Source: CAZGAQ01 sp964523405
GTDB taxonomy: Bacteria; Planctomycetota; Phycisphaerae; UBA1845; Fen-1342
Assembly: GCA_964523405.1 (NCBI GenBank)
Contig: CAZGAQ010000005.1
Coordinates: forward strand, 135,613-199,612
Reading direction: 5' to 3'
DNA: 64,000 nucleotides
Below the pieces are notes generated by a model. The model made no database searches. It was not told where the DNA came from and saw only the letters and a list, made by a program, of their open reading frames with translations. Made by a program: the position numbers and the translations under genes. Shown here one piece after another: positions 37,365 through 47,031 of this stretch; the first letter of the stretch is position 1, and each line of letters begins with the position of its first letter.

Positions 37365-38228
37365 TCAGCGCTGCGCCTTGTCCTGATCCTCCGGCGTGGC
37401 CGCCTCGTTCTCAGCGGACGCCACGGACGCTTCGTCGTCGGCCCGCTGCTGCTGCGCGTCCGCCTGCTGCGCCTTATACGCGCGGACCTCGTTGCGGAAG
37501 CCTTTGGCCTGACAAATGGCCTCGACGATGTCGTCGAACAGCAGAACTTTTTGATCGTCCAACCGCAGGCGGCACTCGCGTTCGCCCTCGTGGTAGTACA
37601 GGTCAATCCAGCCTTTGGGGCTGTAGTCGCGCAGGGAGAGCATGTCCGCGTAGGGAATGCGCTTGCCGGCGTAGACCATGCCCTCGTCGTCGAGCACGAC
37701 CCGCAGCGTCGCCGCACGCATGAGCTTCCAGACGAACCACAGGCCCGGCAACAGGGGCACGAGCGCCCAGTAGTACTGCTGCTTCACCTTGCTGCGGTCA
37801 AACCCGTTCGGCATCTGGCCCTTCCACAGCTTGATGATCGGGGCCTCCGCCACGCGATCCCCCTCGTACGCGAACTTGATTGAGCCGTACCGCGTCAGAT
37901 AGAACTCGCTCCGCGTGCGCGAGCCGGACTCCGGCGGCACGACCAGGGTCGCTTCGCCGAGCGCCTTGCGCACCTCGTCGCGCGTCCGCGGGTTCGCCGT
38001 CTTGAGGTGCGCGACGACGTCACTGATGGCACGATCCGCCAGGCTCTCGTACGACACCTGCTGTTTGAAGGGCTCCGCCGCCAATTGCGCCTCGGCCTCG
38101 GCCCGAATCGCCTTCGGATAGCCGACGGCGCCGTCGTAGACGAAATAGCCCGCAAAGCCCACGAAAATCAGCGCTCGGGCGAGATGCCAGTTGCGGTCGG
38201 TGCTGGCCGGTCCGCTCTCCAGTCGCAT
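37365..38228 (-). CDS. Two-helix membrane protein of unknown function
   Basis: A 287-residue protein with membrane helices at about 19-37 (LIFVGFAGYFVYDGAVG) and 151-168 (YYWALVPLLPGLWFVWKL), and a ~110-residue domain between them. A cytoplasmic C-terminal part contains a beta-rich segment (VVLDDEGMVYAGKRIPYADM, YYHEGERECRLRLDDQKV) that resembles a PH-like fold, and ends in a Gln/Ala/Glu-rich tail. I recognise no family. It lies between rsgA and gpmI, divergent from gpmI. Confidence 0.75.
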   Translation of the reverse strand: MRLESGPASTDRNWHLARALIFVGFAGYFVYDGAVGYPKAIRAEAEAQLAAEPFKQQVSYESLADRAISDVVAHLKTANPRTRDEVRKALGEATLVVPPESGSRTRSEFYLTRYGSIKFAYEGDRVAEAPIIKLWKGQMPNGFDRSKVKQQYYWALVPLLPGLWFVWKLMRAATLRVVLDDEGMVYAGKRIPYADMLSLRDYSPKGWIDLYYHEGERECRLRLDDQKVLLFDDIVEAICQAKGFRNEVRAYKAQQADAQQQRADDEASVASAENEAATPEDQDKAQR

Positions 38229-38499
38229 ACGCGCCTGCCCTCTCTGCAGAAGGTCCGAAAACGCCGCGCTGCCGGCCGGAAATCCGCGCCAGGCTCGGCC
38301 GCACGCGCACTGCCAACATTATGCCAGAGCCGGCGCCCCCTGTCTGCGCGGCCGACGGCTGGATTTTGGTCGGGTCGCGGGTACGCTGTCCCGACCCCGG
38401 CGGAGGCAAGCGACCTCCTCCGGCATACAATTTGGGATTGGTAATCGTCCGAATTCGCTGTCGGCCGCGCGCGGTCCGCGCAGCACGCAGGAGTCCAGC

Positions 38500-40119
38500 A
38501 TGCCCCCAAAGGCCCTGAAGATTCGCCCGTGCATCGTTGTCATTCGCGACGGCTGGGGCGAAAACCCGAACCCGCAGTGGGATCACGCCAACGCCATCAA
38601 GCTGGCTAAGCCGCCCGTCGACGCGATGCTCCGCAAGGAGTGGCCGATCACCCTGGTCCAAACCAGCGGCTTCGACGTCGGGCTGCCCGAAGGCACGATG
38701 GGTAACAGCGAGGTGGGGCACCAGAACATTGGCGCCGGGCGGATCGTCGACCAGGATTCGGTCTTCATCACCAAGGAAATCCGCAACGGGGCATTCTTCA
38801 AGAACGCGGAACTCAATGCGGCCGTCACGCACGCCCTGCAGCACAAGAGCAAGCTGCATATCATGGGGCTGGCAAGCGACATCGGCGTACACTCGCTCCT
38901 CGAGCACCTATATGCCGTGGTCGAACTGGCGGCCAAGAAGGGTCTGAAGGAGGTGTACGTACACTTCTTCGGCGACGGGCGCGACAGTCCGCCGACGAGC
39001 GGCCTCGGCTATGCCCAGCAGATCGACAGCCGCCTCAAGCAGATTGGCGTCGGCCGCATCGCGAGCGTGGTGGGGCGCTACTGGGCGATGGACCGCGACA
39101 ACCGCTGGGACCGCGTCGAGAAGGCCTACCGCATGCTCGTGATGGGCGAAGGCCGGCGGTCGCCGAACGCCGCCGAGGCCCTGCAGTACTACTACGAACA
39201 CCCGACCGAGCCGAACATGCAGGGCGACGAGTTCGTCCAGCCGACCGTGATCAGCGATGACGGGCAGAAGCCGATTGCGACGGTCGCGAGCGGCGACGCC
39301 GTGGTCTTCTTCAACTTCCGCGGCGATCGGCCGCGCGAGTTGACCAAGGCGTTCATGTTCGACACGTTCCCGTACCGCGAGACGGACAAGTCGGGCGCCG
39401 AACGCGAGATGGGCTTCAACCGCGGCCAGAAGCTCGATCTGTGCTACGTGACCCTGACGGCCTACGAGAAGAGCCTGCCGGTGCGTGTCGCGTACCCGAA
39501 GCCGCCGAAGATGGCCAACATCGCCGGTGAATATCTGTCGAAGTTGGGTCTGCGGCAATTCCGCTGCGCGGAGACTGAGAAGTACGCCCACGTGACGTTC
39601 TTCTTCAACGACTATCGCGAGGAACCGTTCCCAGGCGAGGAACGGCAACTCGTCGCGTCGCCGAAGGTCGCGACCTACGACCTGCAGCCGGAGATGTCCG
39701 CACCGCAGGTGACCGAGGCCATGCTGGCCCGCATTGCGACCGGGATCGACGATCTGATCGTGCTGAACTACGCGAACCCGGACATGGTCGGACACACCGG
39801 CTCGATCCCCGCGGCGGTGAAGGCGTGCCAGGTCGTCGACGAAGGCGTCGGCAAGGTCTTCAAGGCGATCATGGAACGCGGCGGCTGCGGGATCATCACG
39901 GCCGACCACGGTAATTTCGAGCAGATGATCGACCCGGAAACCGGCGGGCCGCACACAGCGCACACGGTGGGACCGGTCCCGCTCTACGTCTTCGGGCAGG
40001 CGTTCAAGGGGCACAAGCTGCGGGACGGCGGGCGCCTGGCCGATCTGATGCCGACGGCGCTGACGATGATGGGCCTGGACGTGCCGACGGAGATGACCGG
40101 CAAGTCGCTGCTCATGTAG
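38500..40119 (+). CDS. gpmI: 2,3-bisphosphoglycerate-independent phosphoglycerate mutase
   Basis: A 539-residue enzyme converting 3-phosphoglycerate to 2-phosphoglycerate in glycolysis. ATG 38500 follows AGGAG. Metal ligand Asp17 (VIRDGWGEN) and the phosphoserine nucleophile Ser70 (GNSEVGHQNIGAGR) are present, as are FGDGRDSPPTSG, GRYWAMDRDNRWDR, NPDMVGHTG and TADHGNFE, covering both the phosphatase-like and transferase domains. Slightly longer than the usual ~510 residues. A terminator-like hairpin follows the stop, so it is probably monocistronic. Confidence 0.95.
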   Translation: MPPKALKIRPCIVVIRDGWGENPNPQWDHANAIKLAKPPVDAMLRKEWPITLVQTSGFDVGLPEGTMGNSEVGHQNIGAGRIVDQDSVFITKEIRNGAFFKNAELNAAVTHALQHKSKLHIMGLASDIGVHSLLEHLYAVVELAAKKGLKEVYVHFFGDGRDSPPTSGLGYAQQIDSRLKQIGVGRIASVVGRYWAMDRDNRWDRVEKAYRMLVMGEGRRSPNAAEALQYYYEHPTEPNMQGDEFVQPTVISDDGQKPIATVASGDAVVFFNFRGDRPRELTKAFMFDTFPYRETDKSGAEREMGFNRGQKLDLCYVTLTAYEKSLPVRVAYPKPPKMANIAGEYLSKLGLRQFRCAETEKYAHVTFFFNDYREEPFPGEERQLVASPKVATYDLQPEMSAPQVTEAMLARIATGIDDLIVLNYANPDMVGHTGSIPAAVKACQVVDEGVGKVFKAIMERGGCGIITADHGNFEQMIDPETGGPHTAHTVGPVPLYVFGQAFKGHKLRDGGRLADLMPTALTMMGLDVPTEMTGKSLLM

Positions 40120-40150
40120 CACCAGCCCAAATGAACTAGCCATACGCCGA

Positions 40151-40185
40151 TGCCGTGGCCGCAACAGGCTGCGGCATTGTTCCTT
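40151..40185 (+). terminator. Rho-independent terminator after gpmI
   Basis: Ten-bp arms with two G-U pairs (tgccgtggcc, 40151-40160; ggctgcggca, 40167-40176), a 6-nt loop, then a T-rich tract ttgttcctt. It sits 31 bp past the gpmI stop. Confidence 0.65.
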
Positions 40186-40306
40186 CGCAAATCACGGCGT
40201 GACGCTGCGCCCGCGTTCACAATTCTCTCGACGCCCGGCAGTTCGCATGGCACAATCCCCGCCGGTGTTTGTGGTCGATTCCCGTTGTGAAGCAAGGAGA
40301 GTACGC

Positions 40307-41032
40307 ATGTCGCGATTTCGCGGTCATCTGTTGGTAGCGCTGCTGCTGGCTGGCGGGTTTGCGTTGGCGGTGGCCGAGGAGAAGGAGGCGAAGCCGAAGG
40401 CGATGCATCCCGGCCTGGAGCGGATCAAGCAACTCGCGGGGGAGTGGATGGTCAAATCCTTCGGTGAGGAGTCGGTCGATGCGGCGGGCAGTCCGGGCGA
40501 CAAGACGGAGAAGAAGGACGCCGCGCCGGAGAAGTCTGCGGACAAGGCGGACAAGAAGGGCGCTTCCGCTGACAAAGCTGACAAGAAGGACGCCGACGGG
40601 CACAAGGAGGCGGTCGACAAAGCCGGCAAAGCAGACGCCAAGGACGCCAAGGGCGAAGCGGACGGCGAGCATACCGAGCGGATCATCTACAAGGTGATCG
40701 CGGCGGGCAGCGCCGTTGAGGAGTCCATGTTCCCCGGTACGCCGCACGAGATGGTCACGATGTACCACACCGACGGCCCCGACCTGCTGCTCACGCACTA
40801 CTGTGCGGCCGGCAATCAGCCGCGGATGAAGGTCGAGAAGGGCGGGGAAGAAAACCAACTCGTCTTCAAGTTCGCCGGCGGCACGAACCTGGATGCGGCC
40901 CAGGACGCGCATATGCACGATCTCACGATCACCTTCATCGATGCCGACCACATCCGCGAGGTCTGGACGTACTACAAGGACGGCAAGGCCGTCGCGAAGA
41001 CGAAGATCGAGCTGGAGCGCAAGAAGGGTTAA
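40307..41032 (+). CDS. Secreted DUF1579-like protein with Lys/Asp/Ala-rich insert
   Basis: A 241-residue exported protein; ATG 40307 follows AAGGAGA and opens a signal peptide ending near ALAVAEE. After HPGLERIKQLAGEWM, a start typical of DUF1579-like and related lipocalin-type domains, comes a ~65-residue low-complexity insert of KADKKDA-type words (about 55-120). The domain then resumes (RIIYKVIAAGSAVEESMFPG, MVTMYHTDGPDLLLTHYCAA, LTITFIDADHIREVW). This split suggests a disordered loop inside a beta-barrel. Function unknown. Confidence 0.75.
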   Translation: MSRFRGHLLVALLLAGGFALAVAEEKEAKPKAMHPGLERIKQLAGEWMVKSFGEESVDAAGSPGDKTEKKDAAPEKSADKADKKGASADKADKKDADGHKEAVDKAGKADAKDAKGEADGEHTERIIYKVIAAGSAVEESMFPGTPHEMVTMYHTDGPDLLLTHYCAAGNQPRMKVEKGGEENQLVFKFAGGTNLDAAQDAHMHDLTITFIDADHIREVWTYYKDGKAVAKTKIELERKKG

Positions 41033-41165
41033 CCGGGCGACGAACAGCGGCCGGGCGGCGGGGCGTGGCCGAAACGCGACGTACGGAGGCTGCGGTAGCG
41101 GAGGTGATTGCTCCGCTACGGGTGCGGGGGGAGAATGCGCGCTGTTCAGCAGGAGAGGCCAGCCC

Positions 41166-41825
41166 ATGCCCAAGTCGCTGCGCGTTCTCATTACCGCCGG
41201 TCCGACGCACGAGCCCATCGACGAGGTGCGTTACATTGCGAACCGCTCGAGTGGGCAGATGGGCGTGCAACTCGCGGAGGCCGCGCGCGACGCGGGTTGG
41301 AAGGTCACGCTCCTGCTCGGTCCGGTTGCGCTGCCGCCGCCGACGGGCGTCAAGGTACAACGGTTCACTTCGACGGCCGACCTGGCCCGGCTGCTGAACG
41401 AGCATTTTCCCGCGTGCGACGTGCTCATCATGGCCGCGGCCGTGGCGGACTATCGGCCGGTGCAGCGCCTACCCGGCAAGGTAGCGCGCGGCGTGAAGTT
41501 GTCGCTCGAACTGGAAGCGACGCCGGACCTGGTGGCGGCGTGTGCGGCCCAGCGCCGGCCCGGGCAGCGCATCATCGGCTTTGCGCTGGAAGAGCCGGCG
41601 GAGCTTGCCGCGCGGGCCCGCGAGAAACTTCGTCGCAAGGGTCTGGATGCGATCGTTGCGAACCCGCTGGAGACGATGGGGGCGTCCGACATTGCCGCCA
41701 CGATCTACACCGCCGCCGGCGAGGTTGTGCAACCACCGACCAAGCGCGGGCGCGCGGGGCAGACGAAGGCGGATTTCGCTCGCTGGCTCATCGAGTGGAT
41801 CGGCGCCGCGCCTGCGGCTCGCTAG
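41166..41825 (+). CDS. coaB: Stand-alone phosphopantothenate-cysteine ligase (CoaB domain)
   Basis: A 219-residue protein corresponding to only the CoaB half of the usual two-domain CoaBC. It joins cysteine to 4'-phosphopantothenate in coenzyme A synthesis. ATG 41166 has GGAGAGG upstream. Motifs: ITAGPTHEPIDEVRYIANRS, GQMGVQLAEAA, MAAAVADYRP, and ANPLETMGASD. The decarboxylase (CoaC) is not adjacent, so it must be encoded elsewhere. Convergent with pgeF, 10 bp apart. Confidence 0.88.
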   Translation: MPKSLRVLITAGPTHEPIDEVRYIANRSSGQMGVQLAEAARDAGWKVTLLLGPVALPPPTGVKVQRFTSTADLARLLNEHFPACDVLIMAAAVADYRPVQRLPGKVARGVKLSLELEATPDLVAACAAQRRPGQRIIGFALEEPAELAARAREKLRRKGLDAIVANPLETMGASDIAATIYTAAGEVVQPPTKRGRAGQTKADFARWLIEWIGAAPAAR

Positions 41826-41835
41826 CTGAGGCGTC

Positions 41836-42594
41836 TCAAGCCGGCCGCAGTGCCGCGAGCAGGCCGAAGTGCCCGCAGCCGGCGCCTTCGCGGCGGAACG
41901 AATAGAACACATCGTTGTGGCACAGGGTGCAGAGGTTGGCGAGTTCGATGCGCTCGGGTGACAGGCCGGACTCGAGCAACTGGGCGCGGCTCGCCTCCCA
42001 CAGGTTGAAGAACATCTGGCCGTTGCGACGTTCGAAGAGCCGGTCGCGTGCGGCCAGCGGGGCGGCCGCCTGGTAGACGTCCTCCTTGACCTCGTAGCAG
42101 CAGGGACCAGCGCCGGGGCCGATGCCGGCACGCAGATCGGCGGGGTTGCAGCCAAAGCGCGTGCGCAGGAGGTCGATGAGGCGGGCGGTGGCGCCGGCGA
42201 CGACACAGCGCCAACTGGCGTGGACCATGCCGACGACACGCCGCATCGGGTCGTACGCCAGCACCAGCGGGCAGTCTGCGGAGAAGGTCATGAGCGATAC
42301 GCCGGGGCAGGCGGTGGCAGCGCCGTCGCAGCCGGGGAGTGGGCCGCCGGTGCCGGCGCGGTCGATGATGGCGAGGTTCGTCTCGTGGACCTGGACGCAG
42401 AAGTGCAGCGCGTCCGGACTAAGGCCGAAATCGCGGGCGGCCGTCCGGCGGCGCTCGGCACGGACGACCTGCTGCTCGTCGGTGCGCGGCGAGACGTCGT
42501 TGGGTCGCGTGACATAGCCGTGGATCAGTCCGGCCTCGCGGCGCAGGTTCTCAAACTGGGCATAGCGGCGACCGGCCACGTACTCAAAGTGCAT
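41836..42594 (-). CDS. pgeF: Polyphenol oxidase (laccase-domain) family / PgeF-type protein
   Basis: A 252-residue protein of the YfiH/PgeF family. The zinc-binding trio is at His70 (CVQVHET), Cys108 (FSADCPL) and His125 (MVHASWR), matching the E. coli protein's H71, C107 and H124. Additional motif: GIGPGAGPCCYEV. Family members have been reported as purine nucleoside phosphorylases and as peptidoglycan-editing factors. GGAG lies five bases before the ATG. The first gene upstream on the strand is an alcohol dehydrogenase. Confidence 0.88.
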   Translation of the reverse strand: MHFEYVAGRRYAQFENLRREAGLIHGYVTRPNDVSPRTDEQQVVRAERRRTAARDFGLSPDALHFCVQVHETNLAIIDRAGTGGPLPGCDGAATACPGVSLMTFSADCPLVLAYDPMRRVVGMVHASWRCVVAGATARLIDLLRTRFGCNPADLRAGIGPGAGPCCYEVKEDVYQAAAPLAARDRLFERRNGQMFFNLWEASRAQLLESGLSPERIELANLCTLCHNDVFYSFRREGAGCGHFGLLAALRPA

Positions 42595-42651
42595 GACAAC
42601 TCCAGTGCGACGCGCAGGCGGGAAGGGCTCCGCGCCGCGCGGCGCGCACCG

Positions 42652-43656
42652 TCAGGGGCGTAGCAGGACCTTAATATTCTCCGGCTCGGCGGCGGCCGCC
42701 AACGCCGCAACGCCGTCGCGCAGGGGATATTCCTGGCTGATGAGCGGAGCCACCTGCACTTGCCCGCGTTCGAGCAGATGCAGCGCGCGGTCGAAATCGC
42801 CGCAGCGGCTGCCGATGATCCGCACCTCGTTGACGACGGCCGGGGCAAGATCGACGGGCTGGGCGCCGGCGTAGGTGCTCTTGAGCACGATGAGGCCGCA
42901 TGGCCGGCAGAGCTTCAGTGCGAGCTGCAGGCCGTCAGGCGAGCCGCTGCACTCAACGACGGCATCGTAGGCGGCGACATGTTGCGGGTCATCCGCGATC
43001 TCGCGAAGCGCGGCCGTCGACAGCCCCCATTGCCGGCACAACGCGAGCGTGCGCGGATTGCGGCCGATGACATCGAGCCGGCAGGGCTCGGTGGCCAACA
43101 CTTGAGCGGTCAGCAGTCCCAGTCGCCCCGTGCCGATCAGGGCGATGTGCGCATCCGGGCGGACCCGACCGTCGCCGTCCGTGAGCCCTGCCTCCTGCAG
43201 CGCGTCGAGCACGCGGGCCGCGGCGGCCAGCGGCTCGACGAAAACGGCGGCCTCGTCGGGGACCGCGTCGGGGACGACATGGCAGTTGGTGGCCGGCAGC
43301 GCCAGGAATTCGGCGAAGGCTCCGTCGCGTCCGGCAATGCCGAGCACCGTGCGGTTCGGGCAGTGCAGCGCGAGACCGCGCCGGCACATGGCGCAGGTCC
43401 CGCAGGGGCAGTTGATATCGCCAACTACGCGGCGCCCGGCCAATTCCGGTGGACCGGCGGTGACGATGCCCACGAATTCGTGACCGAGCACGCCGGTGAA
43501 GGCCATGTACCCGCGTGTGAGTTCGAGGTCCGTCGCGCAAATGCCTGCCAGGTTGACGCGAATCAGAACTTCGCCCGGGGGCGGCGACGGGATGGGGTAG
43601 TCCGTCGGCAAACGGACGCGCTGGGCGGAGTCGTTGGTGAGGACGAGTGCCAGCAC
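42652..43656 (-). CDS. Zinc-dependent medium-chain alcohol dehydrogenase
   Basis: A 334-residue enzyme starting at GTG 43656. Catalytic zinc ligands are Cys40 (GICATDLEL) and His59/Glu60 (LGHEF); the structural zinc loop is PCGTCAMCRRGLALHCPN with four cysteines. The NAD(P)-binding fold is shown by ALIGTGRLGLL. Family members oxidise alcohols or sugar alcohols such as threonine, sorbitol or galactitol derivatives; substrate cannot be told. It lies between the pgeF gene and a HEAT-repeat lipoprotein gene on the same strand. Confidence 0.9.
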   Translation of the reverse strand: MLALVLTNDSAQRVRLPTDYPIPSPPPGEVLIRVNLAGICATDLELTRGYMAFTGVLGHEFVGIVTAGPPELAGRRVVGDINCPCGTCAMCRRGLALHCPNRTVLGIAGRDGAFAEFLALPATNCHVVPDAVPDEAAVFVEPLAAAARVLDALQEAGLTDGDGRVRPDAHIALIGTGRLGLLTAQVLATEPCRLDVIGRNPRTLALCRQWGLSTAALREIADDPQHVAAYDAVVECSGSPDGLQLALKLCRPCGLIVLKSTYAGAQPVDLAPAVVNEVRIIGSRCGDFDRALHLLERGQVQVAPLISQEYPLRDGVAALAAAAEPENIKVLLRP

Positions 43657-43707
43657 GGAATCCGTTCCCTTGCCTGCACGAGGGTCATCGGGCCGAGCGT
43701 GACGCGG

Positions 43708-44610
43708 TTACTGCTCTTTGGCCCCCGGCCACAGCCAGCGGACAAGTTGCTGCGTGTCGTACCAGTTCTTCTCGAAGGCGTTGTTGTAGGGTAGTCGGCG
43801 CGAGGGCGGGATCTCGCCGGCGTGCTCAAACGCGGCGCTCTCGTTGGCGTCCAGCCACTCCTCCCACTCGCCCGGATTGGCATTGTGGGTTACGCCGGTC
43901 AGCTTGACGAGCGCGCCCTCGCACTCGTGCGCGACGGCGTAGTCCTCGTCGCGGAGCCCCTCGATCAGAGCCTTGATCGTCTCGTGATCCGGGTAATACG
44001 CCAAGCCGCGGGCGCCGGCGAGGCGGGCGTGGCGGAACGGGTCGAGGCGGAGGCGATCCAGGAGCGTGCGCCGCACGGCTTCCTTCTGCTCGTCAGGCAC
44101 CTTGCCACCGGCAGACAGATCCGCCAGCGCGAGGGTCGCATCCCAGCGCACGAGCGGCGTGGGTGGCCAGACTTCCTGCGGCGGATAGGTCTGGTAGTTC
44201 AGAATCTTGAGGGCGGTTTCGGTGGCGCGGGGGTCGCCGGTGCGGGCGAGGGCGCGGATCGCGATGCACCGGGTTTGCGGTTCGCTTTCGAGGCAGGCGA
44301 TCGCGACATAGCCCTTGATCGCCCACTCCTTGTCGTAGTCCTTGCTCTTGTTAATGCGGGCGACGGCGTCGCGGCGGATGTCCGAGTCCTCGGACGAGAC
44401 GGCTAGCAACATGTACTGCTGCGGGGACTTGCGCTGCGAGAACAGGGCCTGCACGCCCTGATCGAGCTTGGTGTCGAAGTTGATGGAATTCTGGCTACAG
44501 GCGGACAGCAGGCCCGTCAGCAGCAGCAGGGCACCTCCGCCCAGACGAGCACGGGGAGACGGCGGCTGACGGTCAGAGTGACTTGCTCGCCGCGCGTGTG
44601 AGGTTGACAT
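43708..44610 (-). CDS. HEAT-repeat lipoprotein
   Basis: A 300-residue predicted lipoprotein with lipobox LLSAC at residue 38 and GGAGG before the ATG. The mature part consists of short alpha-helical repeats (DIRRDAVARINKSKDYD, RCIAIRALARTGDP, RWDATLALADLS, HARLAGARGLAYYPD, YAVAHECEGALVKLTG), the HEAT/PBS-lyase type that often scaffolds other proteins. The C-terminus ends in a Trp/Tyr-rich segment. Its start overlaps the end of murI by 38 nt in another frame. Role unknown. Confidence 0.8.
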   Translation of the reverse strand: MSTSHARRASHSDRQPPSPRARLGGGALLLLTGLLSACSQNSINFDTKLDQGVQALFSQRKSPQQYMLLAVSSEDSDIRRDAVARINKSKDYDKEWAIKGYVAIACLESEPQTRCIAIRALARTGDPRATETALKILNYQTYPPQEVWPPTPLVRWDATLALADLSAGGKVPDEQKEAVRRTLLDRLRLDPFRHARLAGARGLAYYPDHETIKALIEGLRDEDYAVAHECEGALVKLTGVTHNANPGEWEEWLDANESAAFEHAGEIPPSRRLPYNNAFEKNWYDTQQLVRWLWPGAKEQ

Positions 44611-45415
44611 AGCGTTCCGCCTCCACCAGCTCCACGTGATCCACCCGCTCCTTCAGGAAACGCGACCCCACCCGCTCAAAACGGGTCGGGTTATCGCTCA
44701 CGTAGCAGCGCATGCTACCGGCCGCGGTGCCGACGGACAAGGCGTTGTGCTGGGCGAGATGGCGCTGGACAGCCAGGGAGGTTTCCCGGCCGCTGTCGAC
44801 GATATGAACGTCGGGGCCCAGGCAGGCGGCGATGGCGTCCCGCAACAAGGGGTAGTGGGTGCAGCCGAGCACGACGGCGGCGATGCCCTGATCACGAAAT
44901 GAGGCGAGGTAGGTCTCGACCACCATCTGGACAACGGGATCGTCGCACTCGCGGCCTTCTTCGACGAGCGGGACGAAAAGCGGGCAGGCCCTGCCGACGA
45001 TGGGCTGATCCGGGGCGAGCGCGCGGATGGCACGGCAGTAGGCCTGGCTATTGATGGTGGCCTCGGTTCCGATAACGGCGATGCGCCGCCCGCTCGCGAT
45101 GGTGACGGCAGCGCGCGCCCCGGGCTCCACCACGCCGATCACTGGGACGGGCAACTCCCGCCGCAAATCATCAAGCGCGAGGGCACTGGCGGTGTTGCAG
45201 GCGGCGACAATGAGCTTGGGGTCGAATTGCAGCAGGAAGCTGGCGATCTCCAGGGCGAACTGGGCGACGGTCGGCTGCGATTTGATGCCGTAGGGTACGC
45301 GCGCCGTGTCGCCGAAATACACGATGTCCTCCTGCGGGAGAATCTGCCGCAGGTGCCGCACGACCGAGAGCCCCCCTAAACCGGAGTCAAAAACCGCAAT
45401 TGGGTTACTGCTCAT
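44573..45415 (-). CDS. murI: Glutamate racemase
   Basis: A 280-residue enzyme making D-glutamate for peptidoglycan. The two catalytic cysteines are Cys73 (ACNTASAL) and Cys184 (LGCTHYPLL); Asp10 lies in FDSGLGGLS. AAGGAGG is close before the ATG, a strong ribosome site. It overlaps the HEAT lipoprotein gene. The presence of murI fits a cell that makes peptidoglycan. Confidence 0.95.
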   Translation of the reverse strand: MSSNPIAVFDSGLGGLSVVRHLRQILPQEDIVYFGDTARVPYGIKSQPTVAQFALEIASFLLQFDPKLIVAACNTASALALDDLRRELPVPVIGVVEPGARAAVTIASGRRIAVIGTEATINSQAYCRAIRALAPDQPIVGRACPLFVPLVEEGRECDDPVVQMVVETYLASFRDQGIAAVVLGCTHYPLLRDAIAACLGPDVHIVDSGRETSLAVQRHLAQHNALSVGTAAGSMRCYVSDNPTRFERVGSRFLKERVDHVELVEAERYVNLTRAASKSL

Positions 45416-45501
45416 CGCGTCCTCCTTGACTGCACATAAGGTAGCAGTTGGAGCACGCCGTGATAAGGGGGAATGTGAGGCGGCGCGGTGAAAAGATCGG
45501 A

Positions 45502-47031
45502 CTACGTCTGTTCAGCGGCGTCGGCGTCGTTGCCAGGGTCGTCGTCTTCCGGCTCGTCGGGCAGCACCCAGCGGCGAACCAGGCGCGACAGGACGATAGC
45601 GGCGGCCGAGCCGACGAGCATTAAGCCGCCGGCCATGGCGAGCAGTTCCGGACGGTCGCTCCAGGCGGTCCGCAGGCCGGAGCCGTACGCGTCGAGCAGA
45701 CGCGTCGCCGGACGATCCCACCAGAGGGCGAGAAAGAAACCCAGCGCCAGCCACGGCCCGAACGGAATCATCACGGTGCTCTTAAGCAACAGGCCGACCA
45801 GCCATCCGAGCAGAGCGATGCCCACCGAAAGCAGCAGGCCGACGAGCGCGACATCGCCGCCGGCCGTCGCACCGGCCGCGGCGAGGATGTAAATGTCCCC
45901 GACGCCAAACGCCTCGCGCCCGTAGATCAGCGTGAAGACGATCCGCAGGAGCCACCCGGCGGCCGCAGCCAGCGCGACACCGCGGAGCGCATACACGGCG
46001 CCGGCGAGCGGGGCGAAGCGACCGCCCGGCGACCACCGGACGATGTTCTCCCACCCAAGCCCGAAAGCGGGTAGTTGCCAGACGACGAGGTAGGTCACGA
46101 CCCCCAGCAGCAGAGCGGGAGCCAGCCAGATCAGTTCGCCGGCCGCGACGCGGCGCGCCCGCGGCTGTTCCTCTTCAATGACCGAGCGGATGGCGTCGTC
46201 TACCGGGCGCTGCTGTCCGCCGGCAACGGCGACGACGGCAAACATCCCCAATAGGGCGGCGGGGATGACGAAGTCGCCGGCCAGCGTTGTGACGCCGTGC
46301 GGGGAGCTGCTCAGACCGATCATCCAGAGTGCCAGCCCGACCATGGCGAGCGCGGCAACCGGGCCGCCGATGCGCGTGCCGGGGGTGCCGGGCGGATGGA
46401 CCTCGTGGTGGTCCGGGGCCGACTCACCCTCGTCCGCGACTTCGGGATGCCGGCGCTCCCGCAGCCACATCGCGACGGCCCCCGCAACAAAGGCGACGAC
46501 GGCGGCGGCGGCGAGCGGCGAGCGGGCCTGTGGCACGAGGTACTCAGCCCGCGGCCAGGCAGCCGCCAGTGCGACACCCAGCGCCAGGACGGCATTGGTG
46601 ACGCGGATATCCACGGAGTACGAAACGATATCGAGCGCGCCGCAGGCAACCAGACCGGCGGCCAGCACGACCCAGGCGAGGATGAGCGGCAGGTCGCGCG
46701 GCAGCAGCGCGGGACCGAGTGCCGCGCGGGCGCCGTCGACGGCCAGCAAGTGGTAGACGAGGACGAAGGTCAAGCCCGTGAGGGCCTCGACCAGCGGGTA
46801 CTGCACGGAGATGGGGGCCCGGCAATGCCGGCAGCGCCCGCGGAGGAGGAACCAACTGAGAACCGGCAGATTGTCGTACCAGGCGATGCCGGCGCGGCAG
46901 AGGGGGCAGAACGAGCGCGGGGGATCGGCGATCGACAGTCCAACGGAGAGCCGGTACACGACAACATTGAGAAAGCTGCCGATGCACAGGCCAAGCAGCC
47001 AGAGCAGAAGCTCGCAGAAAACAGGCACCAT
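45502..47031 (-). CDS. Prepilin peptidase (A24) with long insertion between catalytic aspartates
   Basis: A 509-residue multi-pass membrane protein. The N-terminal zinc-binding loop is present (CPLC 42-45, CRHC 67-70), followed by the family's hydrophobic core. Probable catalytic aspartates are Asp141 (YSVDIRVTN) and Asp379 (GVGDIYI). In ordinary family members these are ~65 residues apart; here ~238, because ~170 residues with extra membrane helices and a charged loop (about 190-225) intervene. The start is ATG 47031, overlapping the aroK stop (TGATG). The enzyme would cut and methylate type IV pilin-like proteins. Confidence 0.85.
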   Translation of the reverse strand: MVPVFCELLLWLLGLCIGSFLNVVVYRLSVGLSIADPPRSFCPLCRAGIAWYDNLPVLSWFLLRGRCRHCRAPISVQYPLVEALTGLTFVLVYHLLAVDGARAALGPALLPRDLPLILAWVVLAAGLVACGALDIVSYSVDIRVTNAVLALGVALAAAWPRAEYLVPQARSPLAAAAVVAFVAGAVAMWLRERRHPEVADEGESAPDHHEVHPPGTPGTRIGGPVAALAMVGLALWMIGLSSSPHGVTTLAGDFVIPAALLGMFAVVAVAGGQQRPVDDAIRSVIEEEQPRARRVAAGELIWLAPALLLGVVTYLVVWQLPAFGLGWENIVRWSPGGRFAPLAGAVYALRGVALAAAAGWLLRIVFTLIYGREAFGVGDIYILAAAGATAGGDVALVGLLLSVGIALLGWLVGLLLKSTVMIPFGPWLALGFFLALWWDRPATRLLDAYGSGLRTAWSDRPELLAMAGGLMLVGSAAAIVLSRLVRRWVLPDEPEDDDPGNDADAAEQT

